Made by a program: the position numbers and the translations under genes. From an uncultured Burkholderiales bacterium (GTDB lineage: Bacteria; Pseudomonadota; Gammaproteobacteria; Burkholderiales; Burkholderiaceae), in assembly GCA_946480465.1 (NCBI GenBank), contig CAMLJY010000073.1, positions 1 to 26,330 of the forward strand: DNA of 26,330 nt, given 5' to 3'. Of the stretch, positions 16,710 through 25,009 are shown piece by piece (the first letter of the stretch is position 1; each line of letters opens with the position of its first letter). The notes under the pieces are model-generated. The model ran no database searches. It had not been told where the DNA came from and saw only the letters and a program-made list of their open reading frames with translations.

Positions 16710-18338
16710 GTGTCCTTTCCCCTGCCCTGGATCACGTCAGCCTGTGTCCTTGCCGCGCTGCTGCTGCCCTGGCCGTCGGCCAGCGGCCAGTCCAGGGCCG
16801 ACCCGCCGCCCGGCTTCCGGCTGCCGCCGGTGGCGGAGGCCGGCCTCGGCACCGGGCCGGTCGAGCGCTTCGTCTTCGACGGCCCGGCCATCGTGCCCGA
16901 GCAGGAGCTGCAGGCCATCGCCCGGCCCTACCTGCGGCGCCCGCTGGCCGCGGCCGACCTGGAGGAACTGCGCCTGGCGCTGACGCGCCACCTCGTCGAC
17001 CGCGGCTACGTCAACTCCGGCGCGCTGATCCCGGCCGGCCAGGGATCGGCCGGCGCAGTGCGCGATGGCAGCTTCCGCTTCCTGATCGTCGCCGGCCGCA
17101 TCGACGCAGTGCGGGTGCAGGGCCAGGGCCGGCTGCGCGAGGGCTACCTGGCCGAGCGCCTGGTCGCCGATGGCGAGGTCTTCAACGTGCGCACGCTGCA
17201 GGACCGCTTCCAGCGCCTGCTGGCCGATCCGCTGGTCGCGCGGCTGAACGCCCGCATCGTGCCCGGCGCCGCGCTGGGCGAGGCGGCGCTGGAGGTGGAC
17301 GTGACGCGTGCACGGCCCTACAAGCTGGCGCTGCTGGCCAACAACCACCGGCCGCCCTCGGTCGGCGAGGCGGGCGCCGGCCTGGCCGGCACGGTATGGA
17401 ACCTGAGCGGCTGGGGCGATGCGCTGGACCTGAGCGCCTTCGGCAGCGAAGGCTCCGAGCGCTACGGCCTGGGCTGGACCGTGCCGCTGCCGCGCCTGCG
17501 CACGCTGCTGAGCCTGCGGCACGATCGCGGCGACACCAGCGTGGTCGAGGAGCCGGTCGCGAGCATCGACATCGTCAGCCGCGTGCGCAGCCTGGACCTG
17601 GCGTTGCTGCAGCCCTTCGTCGACACGCCGGCGCAGCGCCTGGCGCTGGGGCTGGGCTTCAGCCGGCGCGACAGCCGCAGCACGCTGCTGGGCGAGCCCT
17701 TCTCCTTCACGCCCGGCGAGCCCGACGGCGTCTCGCGCCTGCACGCCTGGCGCTTCGTGCAGGAGTACGTGCAGCGCGGCCCCGCGCAGACGCTGGCGCT
17801 GCGCTCCACCTTCAGCTGGGGCCGCAACAACATCCGGGCCGACCTGGATCCCGGCCTGGCCGCGCCGGCGCGGCGTTATGCGTTCTGGCTCGGCCAGGCG
17901 CAGCTGGCGCGGCGGCTGGACGGGCCCCTGCCCGGTGCGCAGCTGGTGCTGAAGGCCACGCTGCAGCGCAGCCGCGACCGCCTGCTGCCGCTGGAGCGCC
18001 TGGCCGTGGGCGGCGTTGCCAGCGTGCGCGGCTACCGCGAGAACCAGCTGGTGCGCGACGAAGGCCTGGTGGGCTCGGCCGAGCTGCACCTGCCGCTGCT
18101 GGACGCGGCCGAGCCGGACCATCGGCTGACGCTGGTCCCCTTCATCGACGCCGGCCGTGCCCGCAACCGCGGTGAAACGTCCGACGACCTGAGTTCGGTC
18201 GGCCTCGCGCTCGAAGCGCGCGCCGGCTGCTTCGGCATCGAACTGGCCGCCGCGAAGCGCCTGCGCACGGTGCCCGCGGTGGCGCGCCGCACGCTGCAGG
18301 ACCGCGGTGTGCACCTGCAGCTGCGCTGCGAACTCTGA
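16710..18338 (+). CDS. Two-partner secretion outer-membrane transporter, ShlB/FhaC/HecB family (TpsB)
   Basis: The 542-residue protein starts at GTG 16710 with a Sec signal (W-I-T-S-A-C-V-L-A-A-L-L-L-P-W, cleavage near A-S-G-Q). A first POTRA domain follows at about 50-110 (F-V-F-D-G ... L-V-D-R-G-Y-V-N-S-G-A), then a second to about 200 and a 16-strand barrel. The barrel loop carries V439-R-G-Y442, the motif diagnostic of Omp85/TpsB proteins. TpsB secretes its partner TpsA across the outer membrane after recognising the TPS domain in the periplasm. The partner is almost surely the exoprotein encoded two genes downstream, with only a protease gene between them. The stop lies 10 bp before that protease gene. 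The ribosome-binding site is weak and no upstream in-frame ATG gives a signal peptide. Confidence 0.92.
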   Translation: MSFPLPWITSACVLAALLLPWPSASGQSRADPPPGFRLPPVAEAGLGTGPVERFVFDGPAIVPEQELQAIARPYLRRPLAAADLEELRLALTRHLVDRGYVNSGALIPAGQGSAGAVRDGSFRFLIVAGRIDAVRVQGQGRLREGYLAERLVADGEVFNVRTLQDRFQRLLADPLVARLNARIVPGAALGEAALEVDVTRARPYKLALLANNHRPPSVGEAGAGLAGTVWNLSGWGDALDLSAFGSEGSERYGLGWTVPLPRLRTLLSLRHDRGDTSVVEEPVASIDIVSRVRSLDLALLQPFVDTPAQRLALGLGFSRRDSRSTLLGEPFSFTPGEPDGVSRLHAWRFVQEYVQRGPAQTLALRSTFSWGRNNIRADLDPGLAAPARRYAFWLGQAQLARRLDGPLPGAQLVLKATLQRSRDRLLPLERLAVGGVASVRGYRENQLVRDEGLVGSAELHLPLLDAAEPDHRLTLVPFIDAGRARNRGETSDDLSSVGLALEARAGCFGIELAAAKRLRTVPAVARRTLQDRGVHLQLRCEL

Positions 18339-18348
18339 AGACCCCGTG

Positions 18349-20619
18349 ATGCACCACGCCTGCGCGATGCATGCCCTCCGCCCCACCCGGTCCGCCGCGC
18401 TGCTGGCGCTGATGCTGGCCGCCACCCCCTTGGCAGCGTTGGCTGCGGCGGTCCCGCCGCAGCCGGAGGCCGTGGCCGCCTTGATCGACCGCGGCGCGCA
18501 GCTGTGCCGCGAAGGCGCCTTGCAGCAGGCCGCCGAGCCGCTGCGCCAGGCCTACCAGCAGGCCACCCAGCCGCCGCAGAAGGCGCGGGCCGCCGCCGCG
18601 CTGGGCCTGGCGCTGCACAAGATGCGCCGCTTCCAGGACGCCGAGCCGCTGCTGCGCGAGGCCCTCCAACACGCGGATGCCGCGCCCGAACGCGCGTTGC
18701 GCGCCAACGACCTGGCCAATGCGCTGGTGGGCCTGCGCCGGCATGACGAGGCACGCGCGCTTTACCTGCAAGCCCTGCCGCAGGCCGGCACTGATGCGGC
18801 GCTGCTGCTGACGCTGCGCGCCAACCTGGCGCGCCTGGCCCCGCCCGAGGCCCGCCCCGCCGCGCTGCAGGAAGCGGCGGCCTTGCTGCCGGCGATCGCC
18901 GACGAGCGCGAGCGCGCGCGCCAGGCGGCCCACCTGGGCGCGCAGGCCCTGGCGCTGGGCACGCCCGGCCGCCGCCTGGCCTTCGAGACGCTGGACCAGG
19001 CGCGCCGCCTCGCCGCCGCGGCCGGCGAGGCGCGGCTGCAAGCCGAGGTGCTGGACGCGCTCGCCGGGCTGTACGAGGCCGATGCGCGGCCCGACGACGC
19101 GCTGCGCCTCACCGACCACGCGGTGCTGCTGGCGCAGCAGGCGAATGCGCGCGAGCTGCTGTTCCCGCTCGAATGGCGCCGCGGCCGGCTGCTGAAGGCC
19201 GCGGGCGATGCCGACCGCGCGCTGGCGGCCTACCGCCGCGCGGTCGAGCACATCGAGGCGGTGCGGCAGGACATCCCCATCGAGTACGAAGGCGGCCGCT
19301 CGTCTTTCCGCGAGACGCTGGAGCCGATCTACCTGGGCCTGGCCGAGCTGCTGCTCGCGCGCGCCGAGGCGGCCGACCCCGCGGCCGCGCAGCGCCTGAT
19401 GCGCGAGGCGCGCGAGGTCGTCGAACGCGTCAAGCGCAGCGAGCTGGACGACTTCCTGGGGGAGCGCTGCACCGTGGAATCGGTGCGCCGGCAGGACGGT
19501 GCCCTGGCGGGCGGCGCGGCCACGCCCGATGGCGCGGCGCTGCCGGCCGGCACGGCGGTGCTCTACCCCATCATCCTGCCGGACCGGCTGGAGATGCTGG
19601 TGGAGACGCCGCGCGGCCTGCAGCGGCACACCCAGCCCATCGCGGCGGCCGTGCTGCAGCAGCAGGTGCTGCAGCTGGCCGAGGCCTTGCGCCAGCGCGG
19701 CGCCTACGCCGAGGCCGCGCAAGCGCTGCACCGCCAGCTGCTGCAGCCGCTGGAGCCGCTGCTGCAGGCCGAGCGCATCGACACGCTGGTGGTGGTGCCC
19801 GACGGCGTGCTGCGGCTGCTGCCCTACGGCGTGCTGTTCGACGGCGAGCGTTTCGCGATCGAGAAGTACGCGGTCGTCACCGCACCCGGCCTGAGCCTCA
19901 CGCGCACGGCGGCCGAACGCCGGCCGCAGGCCCGCATGCTGCTGGCCGGCCTGTCCGAGCCCGGCCCGGTGGTGGACCGGCTGCCGAAGTGGGTGCTCGA
20001 GCTGCTGGCCGGCACCACCACCCGAACGCTGACGCGCGACGAGACCCGCGAGGCACTGGCGCTGCCCGGCGTATTGCAGGAGGTGCAGCAGCTGCGCGAA
20101 CGCCTGCCCAGCGACGTGCTGCTGAACGAGGCCTTCACGCTGCAGTCCTTCGGCGAGCGCTTCGCGACTGGGCAGTACTCGGTGGTGCACATCGCCTCGC
20201 ACGGCGTCTTCAGCAGCTCGGCCGCCGAGAGCTTCCTGATGACGCACGACGGGCTGTTGACGATCGACGGCCTGCAGCACCTGCTGCGCTCGGAGCGCCT
20301 GCGGCGGCGGCCGATCGAGCTGCTGGCGCTGTCGGCCTGCCAGACCGCGGAGGGCGACGACCGCGCCCCGCTGGGCCTGTCCGGCGCGGCGCTGAAGGCG
20401 CGTGCCGGCGCCGCGCTGGGCACGCTGTGGCCGGTGGCCGACGAAGCGGCGATGCGCCTGATGTCCGGCTTCTATGCCGCACTGTCGGCCGCGCCCGGCG
20501 AGGCGCCGCCGACCAAGGCGCGCGCGCTGCAGCAGGTGCAGCGCGCCCTGCTGGCCGAGCCGCGCTTGCGCCACCCGTTCTACTGGGCGGCGTTCATCCT
20601 CGTGGGGAGTTGGCAATGA
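18349..20619 (+). CDS. Periplasmic TPR-CHAT caspase-like protease within the two-partner secretion operon
   Basis: The 756-residue protein has a Sec signal (A-L-L-A-L-M-L-A-A-T-P-L-A-A-L-A-A-A). A helical tetratricopeptide-like array follows at about 40-370 (repeats such as A-L-G-L-A-L-H-K-M-R-R-F-Q-D-A-E-P-L), then a C-terminal CHAT domain at about 400-756. The caspase-type dyad is visible: His618 in V-H-I-A-S-H-G and Cys664 in L-S-A-C-Q-T-A. The block L-V-V-V-P-D-G-V-L-R-L-L-P-Y is also typical of CHAT. CHAT peptidases are often activated through their TPR or other sensor part. Known examples include the CRISPR-linked TPR-CHAT and gasdermin-associated proteases, but no CRISPR or gasdermin gene is seen here. 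The start is ATG 18349, 10 bp after tpsB; ATG 18367 also keeps the signal. Its TGA overlaps the next ATG. A role in processing the exoprotein is inferred. Confidence 0.9.
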   Translation: MHHACAMHALRPTRSAALLALMLAATPLAALAAAVPPQPEAVAALIDRGAQLCREGALQQAAEPLRQAYQQATQPPQKARAAAALGLALHKMRRFQDAEPLLREALQHADAAPERALRANDLANALVGLRRHDEARALYLQALPQAGTDAALLLTLRANLARLAPPEARPAALQEAAALLPAIADERERARQAAHLGAQALALGTPGRRLAFETLDQARRLAAAAGEARLQAEVLDALAGLYEADARPDDALRLTDHAVLLAQQANARELLFPLEWRRGRLLKAAGDADRALAAYRRAVEHIEAVRQDIPIEYEGGRSSFRETLEPIYLGLAELLLARAEAADPAAAQRLMREAREVVERVKRSELDDFLGERCTVESVRRQDGALAGGAATPDGAALPAGTAVLYPIILPDRLEMLVETPRGLQRHTQPIAAAVLQQQVLQLAEALRQRGAYAEAAQALHRQLLQPLEPLLQAERIDTLVVVPDGVLRLLPYGVLFDGERFAIEKYAVVTAPGLSLTRTAAERRPQARMLLAGLSEPGPVVDRLPKWVLELLAGTTTRTLTRDETREALALPGVLQEVQQLRERLPSDVLLNEAFTLQSFGERFATGQYSVVHIASHGVFSSSAAESFLMTHDGLLTIDGLQHLLRSERLRRRPIELLALSACQTAEGDDRAPLGLSGAALKARAGAALGTLWPVADEAAMRLMSGFYAALSAAPGEAPPTKARALQQVQRALLAEPRLRHPFYWAAFILVGSWQ

Positions 20620-23552
20620 GGGCAGGACATCCGAAGCGCCTGCGGCGCGTCGCGGCCGGCGCGGTGCTGGCGCTGCAGGCCATGGCCGCGTCATTCAGCT
20701 GCCAGGCCGGCGCGGTCAGCGACGGCAGCTGGGGCCGCGTGCCGCAGAGTTTCAGCGGCCAGTTCACCATCCCGGAAAGCCTGGGCCGGCGCGCCGGCGA
20801 CAACCTGTTCCACAGCTTCAGCCGCTTCGGCATCGCCAGCGGCGAATCGGCCACCTTCACCACCAGCACGCCCACGCTGGCCAACGTGATCGCCCGCGTC
20901 AGCGGCAGCGAGGCGTCGGTGCTGGACGGTCCGCTGCGCCTGAATGCGGCCGGTGGCAGCGCGCCGAATTTCTTCCTGGTGAACCCGAACGGCATCACCT
21001 TCGGGGCGGGCGCCCGGGTGAACGTGCCGGCCGCCTTCCATGCCAGCACCGCGCAGGAGCTGCGTTTTGCCGACGGCAGCCGCTTTGCCGCCGGCCAGGG
21101 CCCGGACAGCAGCCTGACGATCGCCGCCCCGTCGGCCTTCGGCTTCCTGGGGGGCAGCGCGGCGGCACCGATCCACCTGCTGCCGAATGCACGCGTCACC
21201 AGCCAGCTCGATGGGCGCGACATCGACCTGACCGCGGGCTCCATCGCGATGGACGGCGCGGGTGTGGGCGCGGTGTACGGCGCGCTGCGCCTGGTCGCCA
21301 CCGGGGCCGAGGCCGCGTCGGTGCCGGTGGACCGGCACCTCGGCCCGCTGCCTGCCACGCTGGGCGGCGCGGTCACGATGGCCGGCTCCCATGCCGGCAC
21401 CGCCACGGGCCAGTTGCGCGTGCATGCCGGTACGCTGGCCTTGTCGGGCGGCTCGACCATCAGCGCCGTCACCAGCACGCTGGCGCCCGGCGACGTGGAC
21501 ATCACCGTGCGCGACGGCCTGCGCCTGAGCGACGCCTTCATCTACTCGCACGTGTCGTCCGTCGAGGCGACGGCCGGCGCCGCATTGCGCATCCACAGCC
21601 TGGGCACGATCGACATCGCCGGCAGCGGCGGCGGGCTGCAGACCACCACCGAGACGCGGGCCGCCGCGGGCGACATCCGCGTCACTGCCCAAACCTTGAA
21701 CGTGAGCGGCCAGACCAACGTCGCCAGCTACACGGTCGCGCCGGGCCAGGCAGGCAACGTCACGATCCAGGTGGCCGGCCAGGTGACCCTGACCGAAGGC
21801 GGCGGCATCCATTCGCAGGCCCTGGCCGGCAGCTTCGGCAACGACATCACCACCATCGGCGCCAGTGGTGCGGTGCGGGTGAACGCCGGCGCGCTGACGC
21901 TGGACGGCAGCCACACCAGCGTCAACCCGCCCAGCATCGGCAGCGACTCCAACTTCGTCGCCAGCGCCGCCGGCAACGTCAGCGTCGACGTGGCCGGGCC
22001 GCTGGTGCTGCGCAACGGCGGCAACATCAGCAGCTCGGCCACAGCCCATCCGGGCCATGCCCCGTTCGCGACGCAGCGCGCCGGCGCGGTGCAGGTCAAG
22101 GCGCAGTCCATCCTGATCGAGACCGATCCGCAGGCGCTGTTCGGCTCCGGCATCTACAGCGACTCGCTCGGCTCGCGGAACGCCGGCTCGCTGGCGCCCG
22201 GGCCCGGCGGACCGGCGGGCCGGGTGGACGTGCAGGCGCGCGACATCAGCATCGTCGGCGGGCCCTCGGGCATCTCGGCCGACACCAGCGGGCCCGGCGC
22301 CGGCGGCACGGTGGCTGTGACGGCCGAGCGCCTGCTGCTCGATGGCCGCGACGAGGGCGCCGCCGCCATCTCCAGCACCACGCTGGGCGCCGGGCCCGGT
22401 GGCGTGGTGGCAGTGCAGGTGGCAGACAGCCTGGTGCTGCGCCGCGGCGGGCTGGTCCAGGCCTTGGCCGGTGGATCGGGGCGCGGCGGCTCGGTCAGCA
22501 TCGAAGCGCGCTCGATAATGGCTGAAGCGAGCGGCCCTGACGGGCTGGCGACCGGCGTGCTCGGCACCTCGGTCGGCACCGGCGCCGCGGGCGACCTGAA
22601 CCTGCGCGCCGCGGAGCAGGTCAGCCTGCTGCGCGGCGCCGTGGTCAGCGCCAACGCCAATGCCGAGGGATCGTCGGGCGCCATCCACGTCGAGACGCGG
22701 GACCTGCTGATCGACGGCCAGGGCGATGTCCGCACCGGCATCCGCAGCCGCGCCACCGCGGAATCCAGCGGCCAGGTCGGGCGGATCAGCGTGCTGGCCG
22801 CCGGCCAGGTGCAGCTGCGCGATGCGCCCGAGGCGCTGACCATCAAGAACGAAGCCACCCAGCCCGATCTGCCGGCGCTGACGCCGCAGGCCATCGTGCT
22901 GCACGCGGGCGAGCTGCGCATGGACGGCGCGGCCCTGGTCGCCTCGTCCACCGGCGCCGCGCCCGGCAATGCCATCGAGGTGCGGGTGGACGGCGCGATG
23001 GCGCTGCGCGGCGGCGCGCGCATCCTGACTTCCGCGCAGGACGGCCACGGCGGCCCCATCACCCTCGCCGCCGGACATTTCCTGCAGCTGCGCGATGCGC
23101 AGGTCGAAAGCTCCGTGCTCGGCGTGCTGAACGGCAACGGCGGCAACATCCGCATCGACGCCCCGGTGCTGGTGCTGGACAACGGCGCGGTGCAGGCCAA
23201 CACCGCGGCGCCGCGCGCCACCGGCGGCGACATCGCGATCGGCGTGCGCGCGCTGGTGCCCAGCGGCAGCGCGCTGGTGGTGGGCGGCACCGAGCCCGTG
23301 CCGTTCGAGCCGCTGCGGCCCGGCGTCAACGTGATCCAGGCCGCGGCGCCGGAAGGCCTGTCCGGCAACGTGCAGATCGCCGTGCCCGCGCTGGACCTGG
23401 CCGGCAGCCTGCGCGCGCTGGAGGCGCAGGTGCTCGACGTCGGCATCGTCGGCAGCGACTTCTGCGGCATCGGCAGCGGCAGCTCGCTGGTGCGCAGCGG
23501 CCGCGGCGGGCTGCCGGCGGCCATCGGCGACCCGCTGCGGCCGGGGCGCTGA
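20616..23552 (+). CDS. Two-partner secretion exoprotein (TpsA), filamentous-haemagglutinin-type
   Basis: The 978-residue protein starts at ATG 20616, overlapping the upstream stop as ATGA; the open frame extends far upstream but only as a shadow of the CHAT gene. A signal peptide (V-A-A-G-A-V-L-A-L-Q-A-M-A-A-S) precedes a TPS/haemagglutinin-activity domain. That domain carries the diagnostic N123-P-N-G-I127 and the later A-F-H-A-S-T. The remainder is Gly/Ala/Val-rich with repeated V-x-V/I-x-A patterns of a right-handed beta-helix. The mature chain holds only one Cys, C950, followed by a tail S-G-R963-G-G-L-P, close to the C-terminus. TpsA proteins are exported by TpsB and act as adhesins, toxins or haemolysins. 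No toxin domain is recognisable, so an adhesive or structural role is most likely. At under 1000 residues it is small for the family. Confidence 0.9.
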   Translation: MRAGHPKRLRRVAAGAVLALQAMAASFSCQAGAVSDGSWGRVPQSFSGQFTIPESLGRRAGDNLFHSFSRFGIASGESATFTTSTPTLANVIARVSGSEASVLDGPLRLNAAGGSAPNFFLVNPNGITFGAGARVNVPAAFHASTAQELRFADGSRFAAGQGPDSSLTIAAPSAFGFLGGSAAAPIHLLPNARVTSQLDGRDIDLTAGSIAMDGAGVGAVYGALRLVATGAEAASVPVDRHLGPLPATLGGAVTMAGSHAGTATGQLRVHAGTLALSGGSTISAVTSTLAPGDVDITVRDGLRLSDAFIYSHVSSVEATAGAALRIHSLGTIDIAGSGGGLQTTTETRAAAGDIRVTAQTLNVSGQTNVASYTVAPGQAGNVTIQVAGQVTLTEGGGIHSQALAGSFGNDITTIGASGAVRVNAGALTLDGSHTSVNPPSIGSDSNFVASAAGNVSVDVAGPLVLRNGGNISSSATAHPGHAPFATQRAGAVQVKAQSILIETDPQALFGSGIYSDSLGSRNAGSLAPGPGGPAGRVDVQARDISIVGGPSGISADTSGPGAGGTVAVTAERLLLDGRDEGAAAISSTTLGAGPGGVVAVQVADSLVLRRGGLVQALAGGSGRGGSVSIEARSIMAEASGPDGLATGVLGTSVGTGAAGDLNLRAAEQVSLLRGAVVSANANAEGSSGAIHVETRDLLIDGQGDVRTGIRSRATAESSGQVGRISVLAAGQVQLRDAPEALTIKNEATQPDLPALTPQAIVLHAGELRMDGAALVASSTGAAPGNAIEVRVDGAMALRGGARILTSAQDGHGGPITLAAGHFLQLRDAQVESSVLGVLNGNGGNIRIDAPVLVLDNGAVQANTAAPRATGGDIAIGVRALVPSGSALVVGGTEPVPFEPLRPGVNVIQAAAPEGLSGNVQIAVPALDLAGSLRALEAQVLDVGIVGSDFCGIGSGSSLVRSGRGGLPAAIGDPLRPGR

Positions 23553-23610
23553 GCCCGGGGGCGGCGCCCGTCGGCAGTCCCGCCGTCGGGGTTGGACAAG
23601 CCCGCGCTGC

Positions 23611-23653
23611 CGCCCAGCCGCCCAGCGCCCAGCGCCCAGCGCCCAGCGCCCAG
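23611..23653. repeat. Heptamer tandem repeat CGCCCAG, six copies
   Basis: Copies lie at 23611-23617, then (after one extra C) 23619-23625, 23626-23632, 23633-23639, 23640-23646 and 23647-23653. The five last copies are head to tail without change. The repeat is in the 215-bp gap between the TpsA gene and the ornithine cyclodeaminase-like gene. The unit length is not a multiple of three, and it is outside any gene. Confidence 0.9.
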
Positions 23654-23658
23654 CGCGG

Positions 23659-23677
23659 CCATGCCTGCCAGGCATGG
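23659..23677. promoter_or_regulatory. 19-bp perfect dyad, candidate operator
   Basis: CCATGCCTGCCAGGCATGG has 9 bp on each side of one central base. It begins six bases after the heptamer repeats and ends 90 bp before the ATG of the ornithine cyclodeaminase-like gene. No T-run follows, so a terminator is less likely than a binding site for a dimeric regulator. No regulator gene is in the window. Confidence 0.4.
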
Positions 23678-23767
23678 TTGCCGGCGATTTGCGCATGGCG
23701 CGCTCATCCGCGCCTTCCTACCATGCCGCGACCACTCAACGGCCGGCAACGGCAAGGGACGTTTCGA

Positions 23768-24682
23768 ATGCGCGTTATCACCGATCAACAGATCGCCGCC
23801 TGCCTGACCTATGCGGAGGTGACCGAGCGCATCGCCCAGGCCTTCGAGGCGCTGTGCCGGGGCCGCGCCGCGATCAAGGCGCGCCAGCGCATCGACTGCG
23901 GGGCGGTCAAGCTCAGCTCGATGGGCGCCGTGTGGCTGGATGCGGGCCTGGCCGGCGAGAAGGTGTATCCCACGGTGGAGGGCCGCTTCGGCTTCGTCTT
24001 CAACCTGTTCGACCTGCGCGACGGCCAGCCGCTGGCGGTGCTGGACGGCGCCGAACTGACTCGCGTGCGCACCGCCGCGATGACCACGCTGGCGGTCTCG
24101 CGCGGCGCCGCCGCCTTCGGCAAGCTGGCGCTGTTCGGCGCCGGCCTGCAGGGCCGCGCGCACCTGGAAGCCCTGCTGGGCGCCCTGCCCTTCCAGCGCG
24201 TCGACGTCGTCGATCCGCAGGACCTGGGCGACTGGCCGCGCGATGCGTCACTGCAGCACGGCATCGCGCTGCGCCAGTGCAGCGCCGCCGAGGCGGTGGC
24301 CGATGCCGACGTGGTGGTGACCATCACCCGCTCGAAGACGCCGGTCTTCGACGGCGCGCTGCTGAAGCCGGGCGCTTTCGTCGCGGCCGTCGGCACCAGC
24401 CTGCCCACCGGCCGCGAGCTGGACGACACGTCGCTGGCGCGCGCAGCCCGCGTCGTCGTCGAATGGCTGCCGCAGAGCCGCGCCGAAGCGGGCGAGGTGG
24501 TGCTGGGCCTGCAGTCCGGCGCGCTGGACGATGCCCGGTTGACCGACCTGCCGCGCCTGATCGCCGGCGGCTCGCCCTGGCGCCGCGCGGCCGACGAGAT
24601 CGTCGTCTTCAAGTCGGTCGGCGTCGGGCTGACCGATCTGGCGGCGGCGACGGCCGTGCGGGAGCACCTGCTGCCGGCCTGA
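23768..24682 (+). CDS. Ornithine cyclodeaminase / mu-crystallin family NAD(P)-dependent enzyme
   Basis: The 304-residue cytoplasmic protein has the family order. The N-terminal substrate part contains K65 in G-E-K-V-Y-P. The block P-L-A-V-L-D-G-A-E-L-T-R-V-R101-T-A-A-M-T follows, and then a Rossmann fold with G124-A-G126-L-Q-G129. The later V-A-D-A-D-V-V-V-T-I-T and G-A-F-V-A-A-V-G-T pieces are also typical. Members include ornithine cyclodeaminase, delta-1-pyrroline-2-carboxylate reductase, alanine and lysine-type imine reductases and mu-crystallin, so the substrate cannot be named from sequence alone. ATG 23768 is chosen because A-A-G-G-G-A lies 9 bases upstream; the frame upstream to 23678 has no family text. 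It seems to be transcribed alone. Confidence 0.88.
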   Translation: MRVITDQQIAACLTYAEVTERIAQAFEALCRGRAAIKARQRIDCGAVKLSSMGAVWLDAGLAGEKVYPTVEGRFGFVFNLFDLRDGQPLAVLDGAELTRVRTAAMTTLAVSRGAAAFGKLALFGAGLQGRAHLEALLGALPFQRVDVVDPQDLGDWPRDASLQHGIALRQCSAAEAVADADVVVTITRSKTPVFDGALLKPGAFVAAVGTSLPTGRELDDTSLARAARVVVEWLPQSRAEAGEVVLGLQSGALDDARLTDLPRLIAGGSPWRRAADEIVVFKSVGVGLTDLAAATAVREHLLPA

Positions 24683-25009
24683 GCCGCGTGCTGGTGCTGG
24701 CAGGCGCTGACGGGCGCTGATGGGCGCTGACCGGCGCTGACGGGCGCTGACAGGCGCAGGCGCCCGCGGCCCGGTGCGCAGCTCTTCGTCGCGTCCTTTC
24801 GTTTCTGCGGTGTAACGCCGACCGCCCCGTCCGGAACGGCACCGAGGTGCGTGCGGCGCTGAGCGGCGCGGCGGCCGCCCCAATCCTGTCCGGTGGGCCG
24901 GCGGGGCCCGTGGTCCGGCCAGGCACCGTTGCGTCGGCTAACAGTCGGCCCACGGGCTGCGCCGTGCAGGCGTTAGGGTGGGCGATCGTTCTCACTGTTG
25001 CCGCTGCCG
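24683..25009. other. 327-bp gap without a gene, holding 10-bp tandem repeats
   Basis: No protein with a plausible start, composition or family text was found here on either strand. The left part holds the decamer repeat listed separately. The right part holds several short GC-rich inverted pieces around 24890-24960 and presumably the promoter of the pseudokinase gene, though no clear -35/-10 pair stands out. Confidence 0.6.
24702..24751. repeat. Decamer tandem repeat GGCGCTGAxN, five copies plus a decayed sixth
   Basis: GGCGCTGA recurs at 24703, 24713, 24723, 24733 and 24743, exactly ten bases apart, followed by a partial copy GGCGCAGG at 24753. The two remaining bases vary (C-G, T-G, C-C, C-G, C-A). 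Ten bases is close to one helical turn. The block begins 20 bp after the stop of the ornithine cyclodeaminase-like gene. Confidence 0.88.

Noticed and set aside
18349..20619. The CHAT protein as part of a CRISPR-guided TPR-CHAT (Craspase) system
   Set aside because: It has an export signal and sits in a two-partner secretion operon; no Cas7-11/gRAMP-type gene or array is in the window.
23611..23653. CRISPR-like array from the clustered repeats near 23611 and 24702
   Set aside because: The units are 7 and 10 bases with no spacers, far shorter than CRISPR repeats, and no cas gene is present despite the TPR-CHAT protein.
20691..23696. A 1001-residue minus-strand open frame
   Set aside because: It is the antisense of the TpsA beta-helix. 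The His/Gln/Arg/Gly runs mirror its repeats, and no start signal or family motif is visible.
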